This document shows positions 33,855 to 38,612 of a stretch of 38,612 bases of DNA, piece after piece. Positions within the stretch are counted from its first letter, which is position 1; each line of letters starts with the position of its first letter. The notes beneath the pieces were generated by a model, which worked only from the letters and a program-made list of their open reading frames with translations, did not search any database and was not told where the DNA came from. The DNA is from Bacteroidota bacterium. GTDB lineage: Bacteria > Bacteroidota > Bacteroidia > Bacteroidales > GCA-2711565. The translations under genes and the position numbers were made by a program. Location: positions 1 to 38,612 of the forward strand of contig PIVJ01000022.1 of assembly GCA_003353955.1 (NCBI GenBank), given 5' to 3'.

Positions 33855-34391
33855 TCAGGAATTTTGAAAAAATGAAAAATTCACATTCCCATATTTCCGA
33901 TGCTCATAAAAATTAGGATGATCCTCAAAATTTATTGTCCTCGAATGTTCAATTATTAGAATCCCATAATCATTTAATAATTTATTTTCAAATACCATTC
34001 CTGGAATGAGCTCAATCTCTGGTAAATCGAAAGGCGGATCTGCAAAGATCAGGTCATAATTCTTTTTGATTGTTTTCAAAAAGCTGAAAACATTAGCTTG
34101 CGTACCACTAAGGTTTTCAAACATTAACTCATTTGCAATTTTGTTTATAAAATCTATGCATTTGAAATTAATATCTACCGATCGGATTGATTTACAATCA
34201 CGAGATGCGAATTCAAATGAGATATTTCCGGTTCCGGCAAATAAATCCAAGACCTCAATTTCTTTGAAATCAACTCGATTTGATAAAATGTTAAACAGAC
34301 TTTCTTTTGCAAAATCGGTAGTAGGGCGGACTGGCAATTCTTGTGGTGGCTTTATTTTTTTAGCTCGATATTTTCCACTTATAATTCGCAC
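33855..34391 (-). CDS. rsmD: 16S rRNA (guanine966-N2)-methyltransferase
   Basis: RsmD methylates G966 of 16S rRNA on the assembling 30S subunit. The 178-residue product starts MRIISGKYRAKKIKPP, with RPTTDFAKESLFNIL (27-41), motif I VLDLFAGTGNISFE (48-61) and the catalytic DPPF in LIFADPPFDLPE (about 114-125). The start overlaps the end of the DUF3822 gene by 13 bases, so the two are translationally coupled. Confidence 0.94.
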   Translation of the reverse strand: MRIISGKYRAKKIKPPQELPVRPTTDFAKESLFNILSNRVDFKEIEVLDLFAGTGNISFEFASRDCKSIRSVDINFKCIDFINKIANELMFENLSGTQANVFSFLKTIKKNYDLIFADPPFDLPEIELIPGMVFENKLLNDYGILIIEHSRTINFEDHPNFYEHRKYGNVNFSFFQNS

Positions 34392-35269
34392 GTACTGACA
34401 TTTAAAAGATTATAGAGATAATTCGAAGCAACTTCATCCAACACATAACTGTAATTAAAAAAGTCGTTGCGATCAATAAATTCGATATTTCTGATATATT
34501 TAAATACTATTTCGTAGTACCTTGAACTTTTATCAATTTCTCCTAATAAAACTAAATCAATGTTTTCAGGATTAAGTTTAAGTTGTTCTAAAGCATAAAT
34601 CAAGAAATAGATAAAATCTTCTTGTGTCTTATATTTGAATGAGTTAAAGAATACGAGTTTTGATCCCTCAATAATGACGATATCAAGGTATTTATGTCGG
34701 ACATTTACAAAAACTTTATTTGTAATATCTTGATTTTTATACTTAATCAACAGACATTCGATAAGAGAACTCGAGAAATGTATAATCTGATAATTAATGA
34801 ATTTCGATTTAACTAAATCTTTTATAAAAATTGGAACAGCAAAGATATTATAAGCCTGTAATGTACCTAACTTATCGAATAAGATTTCTTCTCCTTGTTC
34901 TACTTTATGGTTGAATTTGAGATAGTGCTCGGTAGCATTTTCATCAAATAAAGGAAAAGGAATTAATGCAGCTTTATTTCCTTCAAATAATACATTTACT
35001 CGATTAAATCTCCTTTTAATAATATCAAGTGAGTCTAGTAGATTTCCTAATTCTTTCGACAATTCTTCATAATCATTAATTTCTTGAATTGCGTAGTTTT
35101 CTAATGCAACATGCTTGTTCCTTTCTTCGTCAGTAATACAAAAAGAGAATCCATCCAGAGAAATCTGAATGGATAATATATAGTTTGTATTAAAATCTGA
35201 ATAATCGTTACGTGCCTTCGTCAGAGACTTATCTATATAAGAATCTAGTTTTAAAATATTTAAAGACAT
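34379..35269 (-). CDS. DUF3822 family protein (actin-like ATPase fold expected)
   Basis: The 296-residue protein matches the Bacteroidota DUF3822 family: YILSIQISLDGFSFCITDEE near the N-terminus and LVLLGEIDKSSRYYEIVFKY near the end. From memory, a structure of a Bacteroides homologue shows an actin-like ATPase fold, but the usual phosphate loops are not evident, so nucleotide binding is open. It overlaps rsmD by 13 bases and follows a membrane-anchored unknown by 14 bases: a conserved-looking three-gene operon. Confidence 0.85.
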   Translation of the reverse strand: MSLNILKLDSYIDKSLTKARNDYSDFNTNYILSIQISLDGFSFCITDEERNKHVALENYAIQEINDYEELSKELGNLLDSLDIIKRRFNRVNVLFEGNKAALIPFPLFDENATEHYLKFNHKVEQGEEILFDKLGTLQAYNIFAVPIFIKDLVKSKFINYQIIHFSSSLIECLLIKYKNQDITNKVFVNVRHKYLDIVIIEGSKLVFFNSFKYKTQEDFIYFLIYALEQLKLNPENIDLVLLGEIDKSSRYYEIVFKYIRNIEFIDRNDFFNYSYVLDEVASNYLYNLLNVSTCEL

Positions 35270-35283
35270 CTGATAGGAATTGG

Positions 35284-35892
35284 TTAAAATTCCCAGTTGC
35301 CATCAGTGGAAGCTTCTGTGATAGAGCCAACTTTTAGACCTGGAAATCTTTCAAATTCATTTTTCTTTTTAATTAAATTTAAAATTAACTGTTCATCCAT
35401 ACCTAAAAGAAAATGGATGTATTCTGCTGAAACTTCAAATACCGGAACCCGAACTTTATTAATCTCAATAATTCCTGAAGCGAAAACGAAAACCTCTCCA
35501 TTAGAGTAAGGAATATATTGAATGGACTCAGGATTGAAATCTGCTCGGTGTTTAAAGATAGAGTCCCCAACATTAATATAGGATGTAGTATCATTGATCG
35601 TTTTTGTATAGGTTGTATCAGTTGGATCAGAGATAATGTTAACTACTGGAATTTCTCCTTCTTTGATAAAATTAATCAAGGTATCAAAAGTTCCTGCATA
35701 CTCTTTATGAATTCCTTTATATGCAACTTGAACTTCACGAATTTCTTTTAAAAGTTGAATGACAATCTTTTCTCGGTCTGCTTTTTCATTTTTGAAGCGA
35801 ACAGGCTCCATAATACTTTTTACAACCATGTAGCCTAAAAGTACGATAACTATCGATAAAAATACTTTGAGTGCAATGCTTTTCATTTTCAT
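35284..35892 (-). CDS. Uncharacterised single-pass membrane protein
   Basis: The 202-residue product is not recognised. One hydrophobic segment (about 7-25, KVFLSIVIVLLGYMVVK) is followed by a charged helix (about 35-62) and a beta-rich domain. This order, with N-terminal helix and globular C-part, recalls pseudopilins, but no prepilin peptidase site is seen. First gene of the operon with DUF3822 and rsmD. A -7 box is at 35911-35918. Confidence 0.8.
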   Translation of the reverse strand: MKMKSIALKVFLSIVIVLLGYMVVKSIMEPVRFKNEKADREKIVIQLLKEIREVQVAYKGIHKEYAGTFDTLINFIKEGEIPVVNIISDPTDTTYTKTINDTTSYINVGDSIFKHRADFNPESIQYIPYSNGEVFVFASGIIEINKVRVPVFEVSAEYIHFLLGMDEQLILNLIKKKNEFERFPGLKVGSITEASTDGNWEF

Positions 35893-35910
35893 AGGGATTT
35901 AAAGTAAATG

Positions 35911-35918
35911 CAAATTTA
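35911..35918 (-). promoter_or_regulatory. -7 box of the DUF3822-rsmD operon
   Basis: CAAATTTA on the plus strand reads TAAATTTG on the minus strand, 19 bases before the ATG at 35892, a spacing seen for other short-leader genes in this window. Confidence 0.4.
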
Positions 35919-35991
35919 TAATTTTTTTTATATAAAAGAATATTTTCTCAATTTTTAAACAATTTTAATCTGTTAAAAGCTAAACTAATTA

Positions 35992-36447
35992 TTAGCCACA
36001 AATAGTTTTAAAATCTGGTATTTCTTCAAGAAACGCAAAGGTTTTATTGTTGAAATTGATTTTACAACTGTAGTGGGTTAATCCGTTTGAAACTAATAAA
36101 TAATTAACCTTGAGGCTCATATTATAGCGGGCAATTTGTTCGAAGGTATTTTGATCAACTTTTACCGATGAAGCTTTGCATTCAACGATCATACACGGCT
36201 TTCCATCATTTTTATAAACAACAATATCAGTACGTTTTTTTAGTTTATTGACTGTTAATCCTCTTTCAATTGCGATTAATCCTACCGGAATTCCTTTTAC
36301 ATGATGAAGATACATCAGCAAATTTTGTCGTACCCATTCTTCAGGTGTGAGTACAACAAATTTTTTTCTAAATTCATCAAAAATCTCTTTTTTCCCCTGA
36401 ACACTTCTTAATCTGAAATTGTAAGTAGGTAAATTTAGTTTATCCAT
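35992..36447 (-). CDS. Orphan HsdR N-terminal domain (PD-(D/E)xK-type) protein
   Basis: The 151-residue protein corresponds to the HSDR_N_2 domain alone: EEWVRQNLLMYLHHVKGIP, then the nuclease-like signature RTDIVVYKNDGKPCMIVECKAS (Asp near 74; Glu-x-Lys near 90-92). No helicase or motor domain and no hsdM or hsdS genes are present, so it is not a restriction enzyme. It lies divergent from AMP nucleosidase and close to holA, an arrangement I recall from other Bacteroidota, which suggests a housekeeping DNA role. Confidence 0.85.
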   Translation of the reverse strand: MDKLNLPTYNFRLRSVQGKKEIFDEFRKKFVVLTPEEWVRQNLLMYLHHVKGIPVGLIAIERGLTVNKLKKRTDIVVYKNDGKPCMIVECKASSVKVDQNTFEQIARYNMSLKVNYLLVSNGLTHYSCKINFNNKTFAFLEEIPDFKTICG

Positions 36448-36467
36448 ATTGCCGCATAAAAGGAATT

Positions 36468-36475
36468 CAAAAATA
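36468..36475 (-). promoter_or_regulatory. -7 box of the HsdR-N gene
   Basis: CAAAAATA on the plus strand reads TATTTTTG on the minus strand (TAnnTTTG), 21 bases before the ATG at 36447. Confidence 0.4.
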
Positions 36476-36546
36476 CGAAAATTTATTCCTCAATTCCTGA
36501 GCCACATTCATTTGTTCCAATCTCAACAATTATCGAATATTTCAAC

Positions 36547-36554
36547 TAACTTTG
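36547..36554 (+). promoter_or_regulatory. -7 box of the AMP nucleosidase gene
   Basis: TAACTTTG matches TAnnTTTG. It overlaps an in-frame TTG at 36552, so that TTG cannot be the start in an mRNA made from here; the ATG at 36573 is about 13 bases after the expected transcription start. Confidence 0.5.
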
Positions 36555-36572
36555 TCAAGCAAAATAGGATAT

Positions 36573-37358
36573 ATGAAAACAAAAAAAGAAATTGTTGAGA
36601 ATTGGCTTCCGCGCTACACCGGTACTGAGTTAAAGGATTTTGGCGAGTATATTTTATTAACAAATTTCAGTAACTATGTTGAATTATTTGCACAATGGAA
36701 TGGTGTGGAAATTATGGGCGAAAGTAAAGCTATGCCGAGCGCTACTTGTAAAAATGTAACCATCGTTAAATTTGGCATGGGGAGTGCAAACGCTGCTACG
36801 ATCATGGATTTATTAAGTGCAGTGAAACCAAAAGCATGCTTGTTTTTAGGCAAATGCGGTGGGTTAAAAAAGAAAAATGAATTAGGTGATTTAATTCTGC
36901 CTCTCGCCGCAATACGAGGTGAAGGTACCTCTAACGATTATTTTCCAAAGGCAGTACCGGCACTTCCGGCATTTAATTTACAAAAAGCATTATCAACCAC
37001 CATACGTGATTTTAAATGCGACTACTGGACAGGTACTGTTTATACAACCAATCGACGCGTATGGGAATCGGATAAAAAATTTAAAGATTATTTGCGTAAA
37101 ACTCGCGCAATGGCCATTGATATGGAAACTGCAACGATATTTATTGTAGGATTTGCTAATTCAATACCTACAGGTGCTTTATTGTTGGTATCAGACCAGC
37201 CCATGATTTCGGATGGGATTAAAACAGAGGAAAGCGATATGGCAGTTACTGAAAATTATGTGGATGCACACCTAAAAATTGGAATAGAATCGCTGAGCCA
37301 ATTGATCGAAAAACGTGAAACAGTGAAACATTTATATTTTAATTATAAGGACGATTAG
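36573..37358 (+). CDS. amn: AMP nucleosidase
   Basis: This phosphorylase-superfamily enzyme splits AMP into adenine and ribose 5-phosphate. The 261-residue protein starts MKTKKEIVENWLPRYTG, contains VKFGMGSANAATIMDLL (about 72-88), FLGKCGGLK (about 97-105), the GEGTS ribose-phosphate segment (about 122-126), the substrate Glu in AIDMETATIF (about 189-198) and the catalytic Asp in LLLVSDQPM. It is the short form without the N-terminal regulatory domain of the E. coli enzyme. The start is set by the -7 box at 36547. holA begins 5 bases downstream. Confidence 0.9.
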   Translation: MKTKKEIVENWLPRYTGTELKDFGEYILLTNFSNYVELFAQWNGVEIMGESKAMPSATCKNVTIVKFGMGSANAATIMDLLSAVKPKACLFLGKCGGLKKKNELGDLILPLAAIRGEGTSNDYFPKAVPALPAFNLQKALSTTIRDFKCDYWTGTVYTTNRRVWESDKKFKDYLRKTRAMAIDMETATIFIVGFANSIPTGALLLVSDQPMISDGIKTEESDMAVTENYVDAHLKIGIESLSQLIEKRETVKHLYFNYKDD

Positions 37359-37363
37359 CATTC

Positions 37364-38362
37364 ATGAAATTTGATCAGATTATTACCGACCTTAAAAAAA
37401 AGATTTATCACTCGCTTTATTTATTAGCTGGAGAGGAGGCCTTTTTTATAGATGAGATATCCAATTTTATTGAAACTAATGTATTGGATGAGGGAGAAAA
37501 AGAGTTTAATCAAACGATAGTTTATGGCAAAGATACAGATGTGGCTTCTATCATAGGTTATGCCAAGCGGTTTCCTATGATGGCAAACTATCAGGTGGTT
37601 ATTGTAAAGGAAGCACAAAGTATTAAAAATCTGGGCGAACTCATTCCATATATTGAGCAACCGTTGAAATCAACCTTGTTGGTAATTTGTTACAAATATA
37701 AAAAGATTGATAAACGAAAAGCCCTGGTTAAAAAGGTGGATAAGCATGGAGTTTTTTTTGAGTCGAATAAGTTGTATGAAAATAAAATCCCGGAGTGGAT
37801 AAGTCAGCAGTTGATTAAAAATAATTATACCATACAACCGAAGGCAGCCGTTATTTTGACTGAGTTTCTAGGTACGGATTTAAGTAAGGTCTCAAATGAG
37901 ATAAACAAATTAATGATTAATCTCCCGACTGGTTCTGAAATAACCCCTGATCATATTGAAGACAATATTGGAATCAGCAAGGACTTTAATGTGTTTGAAT
38001 TACAGGGTGCACTGGGGAAAAAAGATATCTACAAAGCAAACCAAATTATTAATTATTTTGCATCTAATCAGAAGGATAATCCATTGGTTAAGGTAATCGG
38101 AATTTTATTTTCGTTCTTTAGTAAGATTTTAATTTATCATTACCTAAGAGATAAAAGCCGCAATAGTGTAGCATCCGTACTTTCAATAAATCCTTTCTTT
38201 GTTCAGGATTATCAGGTCGCAGCTAGAAACTACAGCGCCGGTAAACTTGCATGTATCATATCATCTTTAAAAGAATATGATCTAAAATCAAAAGGTGTGA
38301 ATAATGCTTCGGCTACTGATGGTGAACTTATGAAGGAATTAGTTTTTAAAATTCTTCACTAA
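37364..38362 (+). CDS. holA: DNA polymerase III delta subunit
   Basis: HolA is the clamp-loader subunit that opens the beta clamp. The 332-residue product has the delta fold: SLYLLAGEEAFFIDEI at the N-terminus, RFPMMANYQVVIVKEAQ (about 68-84), LLVICYKYKKIDKRKALVKKV, then FLGTDLSKVSNEINKL (about 167-182) and the C-terminal collar domain with NPLVKVIGILFSFF. It follows amn by 5 bases and both are probably co-transcribed. Confidence 0.92.
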   Translation: MKFDQIITDLKKKIYHSLYLLAGEEAFFIDEISNFIETNVLDEGEKEFNQTIVYGKDTDVASIIGYAKRFPMMANYQVVIVKEAQSIKNLGELIPYIEQPLKSTLLVICYKYKKIDKRKALVKKVDKHGVFFESNKLYENKIPEWISQQLIKNNYTIQPKAAVILTEFLGTDLSKVSNEINKLMINLPTGSEITPDHIEDNIGISKDFNVFELQGALGKKDIYKANQIINYFASNQKDNPLVKVIGILFSFFSKILIYHYLRDKSRNSVASVLSINPFFVQDYQVAARNYSAGKLACIISSLKEYDLKSKGVNNASATDGELMKELVFKILH

Positions 38363-38374
38363 AGTCTGTTTAAG

Positions 38375-38533
38375 TTACTCGTAAGTGTTGTTATAAATCC
38401 GAGCGATAATTTCCATGTATTTACCCATAATAAACTCATCACATAGAATTGACTTAAAAGGAGAGTCTTTAAGAAAAGGTATTTTGAAAGATGAATAATT
38501 AATGTATTTTGTAGCGTCTTTTAGAGTGGCACC
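38375..38533 (-). pseudogene. C-terminal fragment of an unidentified protein, possibly a glycosyltransferase
   Basis: A minus-strand frame of 52 codons runs from just after an in-frame stop (38534-38536) to a stop at 38375-38377. It has no start, but its amino-acid pattern looks real, for instance CDEFIMGKYMEIIARIYNN near the end, which recalls the last helix of family 4 glycosyltransferases. Upstream sequence to the window edge is broken by stops in every frame, so it is either decayed or frameshifted. Identity is unsure. Confidence 0.35.
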
Positions 38534-38612
38534 CTAAGACCGAAATACTCAACGCTGGATCAGACAGCTTGCACGAAACTACACTTATTTATTCCCTCAT
38601 TGGAAATATGGT

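Noticed and set aside
35992-36447. Type I restriction system
   Set aside because: Only the N-terminal HsdR-like domain is present, with no motor, methylase or specificity subunits nearby.

Overview
The window is an AT-rich chromosomal segment of a member of the Bacteroidota. The evidence is a PorT-like pair of outer-membrane barrels, a GldB-type lipoprotein, a HU-CCDC81/SPOR fusion, DUF3822, DUF2795, Bacteroidota-type Mrp and Tgt variants, a remnant of an ISXO2-like (IS1595-type) transposase, and many -7 promoter boxes of the Bacteroidota form TAnnTTTG. KDO synthesis (kdsB), an LptF/G permease and PorT-like proteins indicate a Gram-negative, LPS-bearing cell. No rRNA or tRNA gene was recognised. 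A genus cannot be assigned from the sequence alone.

Region 1 (1-5.65 kb) is a type II-C CRISPR-Cas locus. One repeat sits exactly at the left edge, so the array continues outside the window. A bidirectional hairpin terminator follows, then cas2, cas1 and cas9 on the minus strand. A divergent tracrRNA gene lies immediately upstream of cas9 on the plus strand. The tracrRNA anti-repeat pairs with the edge repeat over about 21 nt with one bulge, and repeat and tracrRNA are encoded on the same strand, which fixes the array's transcription direction (toward cas2). All RuvC and HNH catalytic residues of Cas9 are present. Points worth following up are a sliding-clamp-like C-terminal tail on Cas2 (QLELF), an 8-nt copy of the repeat start inside the tracrRNA that can mask the anti-repeat, and an internal duplication in the Cas9 REC region.

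Region 2 (5.65-6.3 kb) is non-coding apart from a possible 28-codon ORF and may hold the remnant of a mobile or structured element.

Region 3 (6.3-24.6 kb) is mostly conserved core genome: comM, a GldB lipoprotein, two PorT-like barrels, nadE, a NifU-domain protein, Mrp ATPase, an alkyltransferase-like protein, trmB, the HU/SPOR fusion, kdsB, csaA, a deoxynucleoside kinase, a GH3 protein, ispE, an LptF/G permease, tgt, a family 2 glycosyltransferase and an ECF sigma factor.

Region 4 (24.7-32.3 kb) looks catabolic: long-form urocanate hydratase, a decayed transposase, a trans-3-hydroxy-L-proline dehydratase-like enzyme, a secreted S37/S28-type peptidase, a sodium:solute symporter and a coupled sugar nucleotidyltransferase. 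Together they suggest peptide and amino-acid scavenging, including proline-rich peptides.

Region 5 (32.3-38.6 kb) holds an accessory-looking SAM methyltransferase, a DUF2795 protein, rsmD overlapping DUF3822, a membrane-anchored unknown, an orphan HsdR-N (PD-(D/E)xK) protein, AMP nucleosidase and holA. A fragment of a minus-strand reading frame is visible at the right edge.
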